Notes: generated from the sequence alone by a model not told the origin. Counted from the stretch's first letter, positions 51,576 through 61,268 are shown. The stretch: DNA of 64,000 nt from Clostridia bacterium (GCA_017937865.1 JAGBCU010000045.1:18614-82613), one strand, 5' to 3'. Numbers and translations are program-made.

Positions 51576-53633
51576 TTAAAGTAATTCTCTATAGAACAAT
51601 CCGTTAGTTTTTTTGCCTTCAATTGTCTTGTTCTGTAAGTAAGAGTTGAAAATGCTTTCACATTCTTTTTTCGTTTCCTTTGTGAAATAAAGCGTCACGA
51701 AAGAAAGGTGGGGAAGATTTTTATCGCCGATATAAAGTGGGACGCTGTTATAAAGCACAGAGTATATCTTATTATGGCAAATTACGGGAAATGTTATACC
51801 TTTTCGGTCGGTTAATTCTGTTTTACCGTTGCATTTTTCGCAACCGTTTTCGTTTTTTTGCGGACAAGCTCTCATAAGCATTAAGGGTAAATGACCGTAA
51901 ATATAAGCGCCGCTTTTTATTGGGGCGGTTATATTTTTTATAGCCTTTTCGGTAAGCTCGAAGGAAAGAGTAACATCATCAATACCAAAATTTTTATATT
52001 GCTCCAGAGCTATAGAATTCGTTATATTTAAACCGTGGTTACCGCAAATATGAAAACCAGCTTTTTTTAAAAGAGCAATACCGCCGATATTGCCTGTTGA
52101 GCCTCTTACGATACCTGTTTTTTTGATTTCCTTAAGCTGAGAAAGAAGCTTTTCTTCGCTTTCGGGATAGATAAGTGCGGGAAGCTCTGCACAGATTTTT
52201 ACGGGTAAAAGCTCTATTTCTTCTTTATGCTTTATAATATCATCAATTTTCAAAATAAGCATATCAGCTTTATTAAAAATTTCTGAATATTGAGAAAAGC
52301 TTTCAAGACGAACTCTCAATTCTCTTTTTCCGTTGAGCGGTGACTCGTACGTGATTTCAGACGGTAGCTGTGGGGCTACGTCGTTCACGGTATAATTTAC
52401 CATGCAAATCTTTTTTTCTAAAAGCTCTGCACCGTTTCGTCTTAAAGCATTTATTGCAGAAGCAGGTAGGGTGAGGGAGTCTTCGTTTTCAAAGGTGAGT
52501 GAATCGAGATAAAGAGAAGTGTCACCTAATTTGCTTAAATTTCTAAATGCAATTTCGTAAGATAAAGGTGCAGTCCTCGGCTCTTGTGGAATTTCACCGT
52601 TTACAGTAACTGAATGGCTACCGCAATTTATCGTAAGAGTTGACGGCAAATCACGTTTTAAAGCGAGATGCATATCCACTTTATTGGGGCGGATATCGTC
52701 TTTATAAAGCGTTTCAAGGTCTTTGAGAATAGGTTGAGCAGAGGTCACGTCTTCTTTGTTTCTAAAGCCGAACATAGAAACGTTTCTTTCACCTTTAAGG
52801 TAACCGTCGGTAAAGCCACTCCTTGAAAAAACTGAACGAAGAGTGTTTTTATCGTAAAATTCACCGTTCATTGCTTTTCTTAGGCTTGTAACGGCTGCTG
52901 CTACGTATTCGGGTCGTTTCATTCTACCTTCAATTTTAAAGGATTCAACGCCGATTTTTTGAAGCTCGTTTATGCTGTCGAGATATGACATATCTTTAAG
53001 AGATAAAGCATATTCTCTGCCGTGAGTATTTTGCCAATTAAGCCTACAGCCTTGAGCACAAAGCCCTCTGTTACCGCTTCTTTCGCCTAACATAGCGGAA
53101 AGATAGCAGTTACCCGACGCACTCATACAGTGAGCACCGTGAACGAAAACCTCAAGCTCTGCACTGACTTTTTCACGAATTATTTTTATTTCGGCATGAG
53201 ATAATTCTCTTGCAAGAACGATTCTTGAAAAGCCTAGTTTCTCTAAAAACTCGGCACCGCTAACGTTGTGTACTGCCATTTGTGTTGAGGCGTGTATGGG
53301 CATTTCGGGGCAGATATCCTTAACTGCTTTTAATACTGCAAAATCTTGGATTATAACTGCATCCGCACCGCTTTTTGCAATGGTTTTTACGCAGTCATAA
53401 AGGTCTGCTATTTCCTTGTCAAAGATGATGGTGTTAAGAGTTACGTATACCTTTACGCCCCTTAAATGACAGTAGTCAATTGCTTGTTTAAGCGTTTCGT
53501 TGTCAAAATTTTCTGCGTTTCTTCGGGCGTTAAAATCACCCGCACCGAGATATACCGCATTGGCACCGCATCTTACGGCGGCGTATAGCTGTTCTTTTGC
53601 TCCCACGGGAGCAAGAATTTCAAAATTTTTCAT
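51576..53633 (-). CDS. U32 family protein, RlhA/YhbU-type with DUF3656
   Basis: 685 residues. N-terminal U32 domain: ILAPVGAKEQLYAAVRCGANAVYLG, VFVHGAHCMSASGNCYLSAMLG, RSGNRGLCAQGCRLNW (cysteines for an iron-sulfur cluster) and SFKIEGRMKRPEYVAA. The extra C-terminal 350 residues include a further U32-like cysteine set (ACPQKNENGCEKC). U32 proteins of this size are linked to 23S rRNA cytidine hydroxylation in E. coli (RlhA); here that role is inferred. It starts 4 bp after the next U32 gene. Confidence 0.85.
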   Translation of the reverse strand: MKNFEILAPVGAKEQLYAAVRCGANAVYLGAGDFNARRNAENFDNETLKQAIDYCHLRGVKVYVTLNTIIFDKEIADLYDCVKTIAKSGADAVIIQDFAVLKAVKDICPEMPIHASTQMAVHNVSGAEFLEKLGFSRIVLARELSHAEIKIIREKVSAELEVFVHGAHCMSASGNCYLSAMLGERSGNRGLCAQGCRLNWQNTHGREYALSLKDMSYLDSINELQKIGVESFKIEGRMKRPEYVAAAVTSLRKAMNGEFYDKNTLRSVFSRSGFTDGYLKGERNVSMFGFRNKEDVTSAQPILKDLETLYKDDIRPNKVDMHLALKRDLPSTLTINCGSHSVTVNGEIPQEPRTAPLSYEIAFRNLSKLGDTSLYLDSLTFENEDSLTLPASAINALRRNGAELLEKKICMVNYTVNDVAPQLPSEITYESPLNGKRELRVRLESFSQYSEIFNKADMLILKIDDIIKHKEEIELLPVKICAELPALIYPESEEKLLSQLKEIKKTGIVRGSTGNIGGIALLKKAGFHICGNHGLNITNSIALEQYKNFGIDDVTLSFELTEKAIKNITAPIKSGAYIYGHLPLMLMRACPQKNENGCEKCNGKTELTDRKGITFPVICHNKIYSVLYNSVPLYIGDKNLPHLSFVTLYFTKETKKECESIFNSYLQNKTIEGKKTNGLFYRELL

Positions 53634-53637
53634 AATT

Positions 53638-54858
53638 TCAAATATCTGTAACGATTTCTTTTTTCTCAGTTCTTACTCTTAAAATATCGCCTTTTTTAAC
53701 GTCGGCGGTGCAATCAAGAGTGAGGAATTCCTGAGGGTGACAAGCACTTTCGCATTCTTCACCTTTTTCATTCACTATTTTTGTAGCAGTGAATTTCATA
53801 CCGAAGGTTTCGGGGGAAAGGACTTCAATAGTGTCGCCTAATTTAAAAAAGTTACGTTGTTGTATTTTAAGCTTACCGTCCTTACAATCCTCAAGAGCAA
53901 CGCCTGCAAAGGTGCAATCCCAATGATAAAGACCGTCGTTTTTGTGGCCGTGAACGAGATTTCCGAAATAAAAACCGCTGTTATAGGGACGGTGGCTTAT
54001 TGCGTTAAGCTCATCGTCAAGAAGCTCTAACGGGGCAGATTTATCAATAGCACGTCTGTAAGCGTTTACAACGTGGGAAACGTAATATTCTGTTTTCATT
54101 CTGCCTTCGATTTTAAAGGAGTCAATACCTGCATCAGCTAATTTATCAAGAAAGCCGATAGCCTTCATATCGTGAGAAGAGAGAAGCGCAGAATGGTCGG
54201 GGTATTCCTCAAGCTTTAAATATTCGTTAGGTCTGTTTCTTTCTACGAGGTAGTATTCCCAACGGCAAGGCTGAGTACATTCGCCTCTGTTACCGCTTCT
54301 TCCGTTCATATATGATGAGATAAGGCATCTGCCCGAATATGCCATACACATAGCACCGTGAACAAATGCTTCAAGCTCTAAATCTTCGGGGATTTTTGAA
54401 TGCATTTCAGCAATTTCATCTATTGTCATTTCACGGGCAATAACTATTCTTGAAGCACCCATTTCGTAATAGGCAAGAGCAGACGCATAGTTGCAACAGT
54501 TTGCCTGAGTGCTTATATGAACCTCTAAATTCGGCTCAGCCTGTTTTATTGTTCTGACCGCACCTAAATCTGACACGATAACTGCATCTACACCTAAAGA
54601 ATGAAGGCTTCTTGCATAACTTTTCAGAGGCTCAATTTCGCTGTTTTTTGTGAAGCTGTTTACGGTAACGTAAAGCTTTTTGCCTTTAGAATGTAAAAGC
54701 TTTGCGGCGGTATCAATTTCTTCTTCGGTGAATGCGGATTTTTCTGCTCTCAACTGTAAAAGGGGACCGCCGATATACACTGCATCTGCACCGAAACGGT
54801 CAGCGGCTATAAGGCAGTTCATATCTCCCGCAGGAGCAAGAAGTTCAGGCTTTGACAT
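53638..54858 (-). CDS. trhP: U32 family protein, TrhP/YegQ-type
   Basis: 406 residues. ELLAPAGDMNCLIAADRFGADAVYIGG, FVHGAMCMAYSGRCLISSYM, RSGNRGECTQPCRW and SFKIEGRMKTEYYV are the U32 core with conserved cysteines. Length and the C-terminal beta-barrel (GDTIEVLSPE) fit the TrhP branch, which with prephenate hydroxylates U34 of several tRNAs. It heads a three-gene - strand operon. GAGG lies before the ATG. No clear promoter could be set in the AT-rich region upstream. Confidence 0.85.
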   Translation of the reverse strand: MSKPELLAPAGDMNCLIAADRFGADAVYIGGPLLQLRAEKSAFTEEEIDTAAKLLHSKGKKLYVTVNSFTKNSEIEPLKSYARSLHSLGVDAVIVSDLGAVRTIKQAEPNLEVHISTQANCCNYASALAYYEMGASRIVIAREMTIDEIAEMHSKIPEDLELEAFVHGAMCMAYSGRCLISSYMNGRSGNRGECTQPCRWEYYLVERNRPNEYLKLEEYPDHSALLSSHDMKAIGFLDKLADAGIDSFKIEGRMKTEYYVSHVVNAYRRAIDKSAPLELLDDELNAISHRPYNSGFYFGNLVHGHKNDGLYHWDCTFAGVALEDCKDGKLKIQQRNFFKLGDTIEVLSPETFGMKFTATKIVNEKGEECESACHPQEFLTLDCTADVKKGDILRVRTEKKEIVTDI

Positions 54859-55025
54859 ATATTTTTTACCTCAAAATAATAATTTTATAAGCTGTAAATC
54901 GGGATGTGTTTTTCAATAAAAGATATATTTTTATATTGGAAAAATAAAGTTTTTAACCCGATATTCTACATTCTAACCATTGTACACTATTATTTACCAA
55001 AAAACAAGGTATAAAACATTATATA

Positions 55026-55059
55026 TGTACTTGATTTTTAATACTGTACTTGGTATAAT
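55026..55059 (+). promoter_or_regulatory. Promoter of the GlpA-like operon with a TGTACTTG direct repeat
   Basis: TTGATT at 55031, 17-base spacer, TATAAT at 55054. TGTACTTG occurs twice (55026, 55045), 19 bp apart, overlapping the -35 and the spacer, as an operator might. The rest of 54859-55119 is AT-rich with no gene. Confidence 0.75.
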
Positions 55060-55119
55060 AAACTGATTAAATTTTTGATATTGGACAAGTGTTTTTTGTT
55101 CATAAGGAGATGTTTTTAG

Positions 55120-56553
55120 ATGAAGTACGACGTTGCTGTCATCGGTGCAGGTGTTGTAGGCTCTCTTATTACCCGTGAGCTTTCAAAGTACAACATTAAA
55201 ATTGCTCTTCTTGAAAGAGCTAACGACTGTGCAATGGGTGCAACTAAGGCTAACAGTGCTATTGTTCACGCAGGCTTTGATGCTGTTCCCGGTACACTTA
55301 AAGCAAAGCTCAACGTTCGCGGTGTGGAGCTTATGAAAAAAGTATGCTCTGAGCTTCACGTTCCGCTTAAAAATAACGAGGCTCTTGTTGTTGCTTTTTC
55401 TGATGATGAAATACCTCATCTTAAAGAGCTTCTTGAAAGAGGCGTAAAAAACGGTGTTCCCGAGCTTCGTATTGTAAACAGAGAAGAGTTAGTAAAGCTT
55501 GAACCGAATATCGGTGATACTGCAGTCGGTGCTCTCGTTGCTCCTACTTCATCAATAGTTTGCCCTTATGAGCTTACTATTGCAGGCGTTGAAAACGCTG
55601 TAACCAACGGTGCTGAGTTTTTAAGAAACTGCGAAGTTAAAAATATTAAAAAGGTTGACGGTGACTTTGTTCTCGATACAACTCTCGGTGATATAACCGC
55701 TACTTACGTAATCAATGCTGCAGGCGTTCATTCAGGTGAAATCGCAGCTCTTATAGGTGATGATTCTATAGAAATAGTTGTTCGTCACGGAGATTATTAT
55801 CTTCTTGATAAATCTCAGGGCTCTCTCGTTTCAAGAACTATTTTCCAATGCCCCACAAAAATGGGTAAGGGTGTTCTTGTTTCACCTACTGTTGACGGCA
55901 ACCTTATCGTAGGTCCTTCAGCTGAGGATATTGACGACGGCGACGACGTTTCAACAACTCCCGTAGGTCTTGATAAAATTTACGTTAACGCAATTAAGAG
56001 CGTGCCCGCAGTTTCTTTAAGAAATGCTATTACATCCTTTAGCGGTAACAGAGCTCATCCCACTTCAGACGATTTCATTATCGGCTCATCAAAGGCTGAT
56101 AAAAACTTTATAAATGCAGCGGGTATTGAATCACCCGGTCTTTCTTCTGCACCTGCTATTGCAGAAATGATTGACGGTATTATAAACGAGCTTTCAGGCG
56201 GTTTCGAAAAGAAAGAAAATTTCGATCCCATTCGTCCCGAGCCTGTTCGCTTCCGTCATATGACAACAGAGGAAAGAGCGAAGCTTATTGAAAAGAATAA
56301 GGCGTACGGCAGAATCGTTTGCCGATGCGAAACTATTACAGAGGGCGAAATTCTTGATGCTATTCACGCTCCTGCAGGAGCTCGCGACGTTGACGGTGTT
56401 AAGAGAAGAACAAGAGCCGGCATGGGCAGATGTCAGGGTGGCTTCTGCGGTAGTAAGGTAGTTGAAATTCTTGCAAGAGAACTAAACGTACCTATGAATG
56501 AAATTACAAAATTCGGCGGCGAGTCGAAAATTATGTACCATAAGACTAAATAA
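55120..56553 (+). CDS. FAD-dependent dehydrogenase with C-terminal [2Fe-2S] domain (GlpA-like)
   Basis: 477 residues. DAAO-type FAD domain: YDVAVIGAGVVGSLITRELS, LERANDCAMGATKANSAIVH. The last 90 residues form a BFD-like domain, VCRCETITEGEILDAIH ... GMGRCQGGFCGSKV, with four cysteines for an iron-sulfur cluster. This matches anaerobic glycerol-3-phosphate dehydrogenase GlpA and L-2-hydroxyglutarate oxidase-type proteins. It forms a three-gene unit with the next two genes, as often seen in clostridia and Thermotoga, where it is annotated as glycerol-3-phosphate dehydrogenase. Confidence 0.85.
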   Translation: MKYDVAVIGAGVVGSLITRELSKYNIKIALLERANDCAMGATKANSAIVHAGFDAVPGTLKAKLNVRGVELMKKVCSELHVPLKNNEALVVAFSDDEIPHLKELLERGVKNGVPELRIVNREELVKLEPNIGDTAVGALVAPTSSIVCPYELTIAGVENAVTNGAEFLRNCEVKNIKKVDGDFVLDTTLGDITATYVINAAGVHSGEIAALIGDDSIEIVVRHGDYYLLDKSQGSLVSRTIFQCPTKMGKGVLVSPTVDGNLIVGPSAEDIDDGDDVSTTPVGLDKIYVNAIKSVPAVSLRNAITSFSGNRAHPTSDDFIIGSSKADKNFINAAGIESPGLSSAPAIAEMIDGIINELSGGFEKKENFDPIRPEPVRFRHMTTEERAKLIEKNKAYGRIVCRCETITEGEILDAIHAPAGARDVDGVKRRTRAGMGRCQGGFCGSKVVEILARELNVPMNEITKFGGESKIMYHKTK

Positions 56554-56567
56554 GGAGGTAGGGCAGA

Positions 56568-57821
56568 ATGTTGAATTATGATCTTGTTGTAGTCGGCGGC
56601 GGCCCTGCCGGTATGGCTGCAGCTCTCAAAGCAAAAGAAGAGGGCGTAGAAAAAATAGTTATCCTTGAGAGAGCTGAAACTCTCGGCGGTATTTTAGAGC
56701 AGTGTATTCACACGGGCTTCGGTCTTCATTATTTCGGTGAGGAGCTTTCAGGACCTGAATACGCAGGAAGATTTATTGAGCAGGTTGAGAAAACCGACAT
56801 TGACGTTTTCACTGATACAATGGTGCTTAATATTTCTGGAGATAACGTTGTTACGGCTGTAAACAATAACGAAGGGCTTATGCAGTTTAAGGCAATTGCT
56901 GTAGTGCTTGCTATGGGCTGCCGTGAAAGACCGAGAGGTGCTCTTTCTATTGCAGGCTCAAGACCTGCAGGTATTATGACTGCAGGTACTGCACAGAAAT
57001 ACGTTAACATTGACGGCTATATGCCCGGTAAAAAGGTTGTTATTCTCGGCTCAGGTGATATCGGTCTTATTATGGCAAGGCGTATGACACTTGAGGGTGC
57101 AGAGGTTAAGGTTGTTTGTGAGCTTATGCCTTATTCGGGCGGTCTTACAAGAAACATCGTTCAGTGTCTTGATGATTTCGGTATTCCGCTTCGCCTTAGC
57201 TGTACGGTTGTTAAAACTCACGGTAAGGACAGACTTGAGGGCGTTACCGTTGCGAAGGTTGACGATAAATTACAACCTATCCCAGGTACAGAAGAATATA
57301 TTGAATGCGATACTCTTCTTCTTTCGGTTGGTCTTATTCCCGAAAACGAGCTTTCAAAGGACGTAGGCGTTGAACTTGACAGAGTTACAAGCGGTCCCGT
57401 AGTTGATGAATACAGAGAAACACTTCACCCCGGTATATTCGCTTGCGGTAACGTTTTACAGGTGCATGACCTTGTTGACTACGTTACAGAAGAAAGTCAG
57501 ATTGCAGGTAAGGGTGCTGCTGATTATATTTTCGGTAAGAAAAAAGGCGGTACATTTATCAATACCAAGGGTATCAACGGTGTTCGTTATATCGTTCCGC
57601 AAAGAGTTAATATTGAGGGCGAAGAAAACCTGAAGCTTTATTTCCGCGTCGGTCAGGTTTATAAAGGGGCAAAGGTTGTTGTTGAATGTGACGGCAAAAT
57701 CCTTTCCTCTAAAAAGAAGGTTAAGCTTGCCCCCGGTGAAATGGAAAACGTAACTATTACAACGGAAATGTTAAAAGATATGAACAAAGACAGCGAAATT
57801 ATTGTTCGCGTTGAAGAATAA
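56568..57821 (+). CDS. NAD(P)/FAD-dependent oxidoreductase
   Basis: 417 residues. Two Rossmann sites, LVVVGGGPAGMAAALKAKE and KVVILGSGDIGLIMARRM, plus ERAETLGGILEQCIHTGFG and GIFACGNVLQVHDLVDYV. The layout is that of pyridine nucleotide-disulfide-type subunits linked to GlpA-like enzymes, passing electrons between flavin, iron-sulfur centres and NAD. AAGGAGG precedes the ATG, 14 bp after the first gene. Confidence 0.85.
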   Translation: MLNYDLVVVGGGPAGMAAALKAKEEGVEKIVILERAETLGGILEQCIHTGFGLHYFGEELSGPEYAGRFIEQVEKTDIDVFTDTMVLNISGDNVVTAVNNNEGLMQFKAIAVVLAMGCRERPRGALSIAGSRPAGIMTAGTAQKYVNIDGYMPGKKVVILGSGDIGLIMARRMTLEGAEVKVVCELMPYSGGLTRNIVQCLDDFGIPLRLSCTVVKTHGKDRLEGVTVAKVDDKLQPIPGTEEYIECDTLLLSVGLIPENELSKDVGVELDRVTSGPVVDEYRETLHPGIFACGNVLQVHDLVDYVTEESQIAGKGAADYIFGKKKGGTFINTKGINGVRYIVPQRVNIEGEENLKLYFRVGQVYKGAKVVVECDGKILSSKKKVKLAPGEMENVTITTEMLKDMNKDSEIIVRVEE

Positions 57822-57835
57822 GGAGGGTACTTAAA

Positions 57836-58198
57836 ATGAAAAAGAGTCTTATTTGTGTATCCTGTCCTTTAGGTTGTCCTATTGAGGTTGAGATTGAAAA
57901 CGGTGAGGTTATTTCAGTCAGCGGTAACACCTGCAAACGCGGTGACCAATACGCAAGAACAGAAATTACAAACCCCGTAAGAAGCCTTACTACAAGCGTT
58001 AAGGTCGAGGGCGGTGTTCACCCTGTAGTTCCGGTTAAATCTGCGGGTCCCGTACCTAAGGATAAAATGTTTGACTGTATGAAGGTCATTAATGAGGCTA
58101 CAATTAAAGCACCCGTAAAAATCGGTGATATAGTTATCGAGAATATTTGCGGTTTGGGTGTGGATATTGTTGCAACAAACTGCGATTGCGGTAAATAA
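57836..58198 (+). CDS. DUF1667 cysteine-rich protein
   Basis: 120 residues. CVSCPLGCPIEVEIENGEV and GNTCKRGDQYARTE give a CxxCxxxC...C pattern for an iron-sulfur or zinc centre; the middle has NPVRSLTTSVKVEGG, a DUF1667 hallmark, and the end has NCDCGK. It is the third member of the GlpA/oxidoreductase/DUF1667 unit and is probably an electron-transfer subunit. Confidence 0.88.
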   Translation: MKKSLICVSCPLGCPIEVEIENGEVISVSGNTCKRGDQYARTEITNPVRSLTTSVKVEGGVHPVVPVKSAGPVPKDKMFDCMKVINEATIKAPVKIGDIVIENICGLGVDIVATNCDCGK

Positions 58199-58215
58199 TA
58201 AAAACAGATAACTAA

Positions 58216-58239
58216 GGTCAGGCGGTAGCACGCCTGACC
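58216..58239 (+). repeat. Perfect 9-bp hairpin without T-run before the GH29 gene
   Basis: GGTCAGGCG-GTAGCA-CGCCTGACC, immediately followed by the ribosome binding site GAAAGGA. It may mark an mRNA processing point or affect translation; it is not a normal terminator. Confidence 0.7.
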
Positions 58240-58253
58240 CGAAAGGATAAAGA

Positions 58254-59666
58254 ATGAAGCCTTATGAAATTGCGGCGGAGGTAAAGCCCTCCGAAAGACA
58301 GCTTAATTGGCAAAAGACGGAGTTTTACGGTTTTATAAATTTCGGTCTTGCTACTGTTGTAAATAAAGAGTGGTCGGACGGCTCTGTCAGTCCCGTGAAT
58401 TTTTGCCCCGATGAATTTGACGCGGCAGAATGGGTTGAGTTTTTCAAGGATGCAGGCTTTAAGGGTATGGTGCTTAACGTTAAGCATCACGACGGATTTT
58501 GCCTTTGGGATTCTCAATATACAAGATATTCCGTTGCATCTGCTACCGATTGGGACGTTGAAAACAGAGATATCGTTGCTCTTTTAAGCGAAGAGTGTAA
58601 GGCTCAGGGGCTTAAATTCGGCATAGCAATTTCACCCCTTGACCGTAGAGATGAATCCTACGGAAGCGGCGAGGCTTACAATACATATTTTAAAAATCTC
58701 TTAAGAGAGGTTTTAACAAAATACGGTGATATTTTCTACGTTCGTTTTGACGGTGCCGCAGAGCCCGATAAAAACGGCAACGTTCAGGAATACGATTGGC
58801 TCGGTTATTACGAGGTTGTAAGAGAATGTCAGCCAAATGCAGTTATCGCTCTCGTCGGTCCCGACGTTCGTTGGTACGGTAACGAATGGGGCGTAATCCG
58901 TGAAAACGAGTGGAGCGTTATCCCGGAAAGACATAGTATTTACAATGCTTTTGAACGTAGCAAGGATACTTCAAAAAGGGCAAGAAGAAAAGCAGAGAAA
59001 TTCGAAATTGATTTAGGCTCAAGAAAAGCCATAAAGAAAGAAAAAGAATTTATCTGGTATCCTTGTGAGGTAAGTATGTCAATCCGTGACAGATGGTACT
59101 ATCACAAAGAGGATGAATATTCAGCGAAAACAAAAGACAGACTTCAGAAGATCTATCTTCAGACGGTTGGCTCAAACTGTTGCTGGATGCTTGGTGTTCC
59201 ACCTATGAAAAACGGTAAGTTTGCAGAGATGGATTTTCAGATTTTAAAGGCATTCGGTCACGATTTAAAAAGGGCTTATAACTACAAGGTGTCAAGTATA
59301 GGAACAATAACTGCAAGCAGTTCTTTTTCAGATATTTATAAAGCAGAAAATCTTTTCTCTGAGGATGAGTTTAAAACATGGATACCTGCCGACAATGATA
59401 AAGAGCCCGAGCTTACAATAACACTTTCACAAAAGGATATGTTCGACAAGATTGTTATGCAGGAGCATATTATTAGCGGTCAGCATATTGAAGGCTACGA
59501 GGTTTACATAGACAAAGGTGACGGTAAATTTAAAAAGGTTGCCGAGGGTCAGGTCGTAGGATACAAGAGAATTGTTAAAATTACACCCACCGAAGTAACG
59601 AGAGTTAAAATCAAGATTACCTCATACAGAGGAAAGCTTGAAATGGAAAACGTAACTTTATACTGA
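58254..59666 (+). CDS. GH29-family alpha-L-fucosidase, cytoplasmic
   Basis: 470 residues. The retaining GH29 barrel starts WQKTEFYGFINFGLATV (the family has W..xxFG.FxHFG) and has KGMVLNVKHHDGFCLWDS with the paired histidines. FYVRFDGA carries the expected nucleophile aspartate. From about residue 340 a discoidin-like (F5/8 type C) beta domain follows. No signal peptide. It may act on imported fucosylated oligosaccharides. It ends one base before nadD. Confidence 0.88.
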   Translation: MKPYEIAAEVKPSERQLNWQKTEFYGFINFGLATVVNKEWSDGSVSPVNFCPDEFDAAEWVEFFKDAGFKGMVLNVKHHDGFCLWDSQYTRYSVASATDWDVENRDIVALLSEECKAQGLKFGIAISPLDRRDESYGSGEAYNTYFKNLLREVLTKYGDIFYVRFDGAAEPDKNGNVQEYDWLGYYEVVRECQPNAVIALVGPDVRWYGNEWGVIRENEWSVIPERHSIYNAFERSKDTSKRARRKAEKFEIDLGSRKAIKKEKEFIWYPCEVSMSIRDRWYYHKEDEYSAKTKDRLQKIYLQTVGSNCCWMLGVPPMKNGKFAEMDFQILKAFGHDLKRAYNYKVSSIGTITASSSFSDIYKAENLFSEDEFKTWIPADNDKEPELTITLSQKDMFDKIVMQEHIISGQHIEGYEVYIDKGDGKFKKVAEGQVVGYKRIVKITPTEVTRVKIKITSYRGKLEMENVTLY

Positions 59667-59667
59667 T

Positions 59668-60267
59668 ATGAAAAAAATTGGCATTTACGGTGGCTCTTTT
59701 GACCCTGTGCATAAAGGGCATAGGCTTTTAGCGGAAAATCTTTCAAAAGAAATAAATGCAGATAAGGTTTTTATAATTCCTGCAGCGGTATCACCCTTTA
59801 AAAAAGGCTCGGTTGCTTCTGATGAAGACAGGCTCGCTATGTGTCGTCTTGCATTTTCAGAGGATTTATTTGAAGTTAGCGATTGGGAAATAAAAAAGGG
59901 TGGTAAAAGTTACACGGTTGATACGTTAAAAGAGTTTAAAAAGCTTTATCCCGAAGATAAGCTATATTTATTTATGGGTGACGATATGCTTTTGTCATTT
60001 CATAATTGGTACAAATACGATGAGATTTTAAAGCTTTGTACTTTAGTTTGCGGTGGTAGGTCAGGAGACTGTGAAAAACTTTCTCAAATGAAAGAATATG
60101 CTGAAAACGTTTTGAATTTAAAGAAAGACGAGATTGTTATTTGCGAAAGTGAGCCTATCGAAATAAGCTCTACCGAAATTCGTGATAGCTTGAAAAACGG
60201 TGAAGCTGATTTTCTTAACAGTAGCGTTTACGAATATATTAAAACGAGGGGGCTGTACTGTGAATAG
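59668..60267 (+). CDS. nadD: Nicotinate-nucleotide adenylyltransferase
   Basis: 199 residues. GGSFDPVHKGHRLLAE (the GxFxPxHxGH nucleotidyl-transfer motif) and EISSTEIRDSLKNG (ISSTxIR) define NadD, which makes deamido-NAD from nicotinate mononucleotide and ATP. It heads the nadD-yqeK-rsfS order usual in Firmicutes. The ATG follows the fucosidase stop by one base and has no clear binding site, so translation may depend on coupling. Confidence 0.94.
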   Translation: MKKIGIYGGSFDPVHKGHRLLAENLSKEINADKVFIIPAAVSPFKKGSVASDEDRLAMCRLAFSEDLFEVSDWEIKKGGKSYTVDTLKEFKKLYPEDKLYLFMGDDMLLSFHNWYKYDEILKLCTLVCGGRSGDCEKLSQMKEYAENVLNLKKDEIVICESEPIEISSTEIRDSLKNGEADFLNSSVYEYIKTRGLYCE

Positions 60268-60847
60268 AGATAATGAGTTTAAAGAAATCTTGAAAAACAG
60301 ACTTACTGAAAAAAGGTATATACACTCCCTTAACGTTGCGGATTCGGCAAAAAAGCTTGCAAGGCTTTATGGCTACGATGAAGAAATTGCCTATACCGCA
60401 GGTCTTATTCACGATTGCTGTAAGGACACTCCCGCAGGGCTTCAGCTTTCATATATGCTTGAAAACGGCGTTGAGCTTTCAGAATATGAGCTTGGTGTTG
60501 CAAAGCTTTACCATTCGATATGCGGAAGTGTTTTCGTAAAAAAAGAATTCGGAATAGATAATCAGGATATAATAAACGCAGTAAGATATCATACAACCGG
60601 CAGAAAAAATATGTCGTTGCTTGAGAAAATAATATTTATAGCAGACTTTATAAGCGATGAAAGAGATTATAACGGTGTGGAGATTATGAGAGAAAAGGCC
60701 GTTAAATCACTTGACGAAGCAATAGTTGAGGGATTGAGCTTTACAATTAAAGATTTAATTGACCAAGGCAGAATAATCCACCCTGACACTTTAGATGCTT
60801 ATAACGATGCTATGATGAAAATTTTAAATACAGGAGATAATAAATGA
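60260..60847 (+). CDS. yqeK: HD-domain phosphohydrolase YqeK
   Basis: About 195 residues from GTG 60260, which overlaps the end of nadD and follows GAGGGGG. HD motif GLIHDCCKDTP, a preceding YIHSLNVADSAKKLA and a later RYHTTGRKNMSLLEKIIFIADFI match the YqeK family (symmetrical Ap4A hydrolase). Gene order with nadD and rsfS is diagnostic. Confidence 0.92.
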   Translation: MNRDNEFKEILKNRLTEKRYIHSLNVADSAKKLARLYGYDEEIAYTAGLIHDCCKDTPAGLQLSYMLENGVELSEYELGVAKLYHSICGSVFVKKEFGIDNQDIINAVRYHTTGRKNMSLLEKIIFIADFISDERDYNGVEIMREKAVKSLDEAIVEGLSFTIKDLIDQGRIIHPDTLDAYNDAMMKILNTGDNK

Positions 60848-61191
60848 GCTTAGATACAGTTAAAAAAATCGTGAAAGCCCTTGACGATAAAAAGGCTAAC
60901 GATATTGAGGTTATTAAAATTAACGAGCTTACAATCGTTGCAGATTATTTCGTAATCGCAACTGCGAATTCAAATACACACATTCGCTCTCTTGCAGACG
61001 AGGTTGAATATCAGCTTGAGGAAGCAGGTATTAAGCTTGACCACGCAGAAGGCAGAGCAACCGGCTGGGTGCTTCTTGAATTCCAAGGTGTTGTAGTTCA
61101 TATTTTCCTTGAGGACGCAAGAAATTATTATAATCTTGAGCGTCTTTGGGAAGACGGTGCAAAGCTTGATATAAGCGAGTTTATTGATTAA
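60844..61191 (+). CDS. rsfS: Ribosomal silencing factor RsfS
   Basis: 115 residues. IVKALDDKKANDIEVIKINEL, ADYFVIATANSNTHIRSLADEV and HAEGRATGWVLLEFQGVVVHIF are the RsfS/Iojap signature. It binds uL14 on the large subunit and blocks subunit joining when nutrients are short. ATGA overlap with yqeK, AGGAGA binding site. Confidence 0.95.
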   Translation: MSLDTVKKIVKALDDKKANDIEVIKINELTIVADYFVIATANSNTHIRSLADEVEYQLEEAGIKLDHAEGRATGWVLLEFQGVVVHIFLEDARNYYNLERLWEDGAKLDISEFID

Positions 61192-61268
61192 CGAGTCAGT
61201 CAATCAATTGATAATTAAAAAAGTAAATTATATGCAGTTTTTCTGCATTTCACAGAAAGGTGATAGAA

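Noticed and set aside
54859..55119. A riboswitch before the GlpA-like operon
   Set aside because: Only an AT-rich promoter region with a short repeat was seen; the transcript leader would be about 55 bases and shows no conserved aptamer or terminator.
61192..61268. A T-box before leuS
   Set aside because: The gap is 77 bases, too short, and lacks the GGTGGTACCACG sequence; only a small TGCAG/CTGCA hairpin is present.
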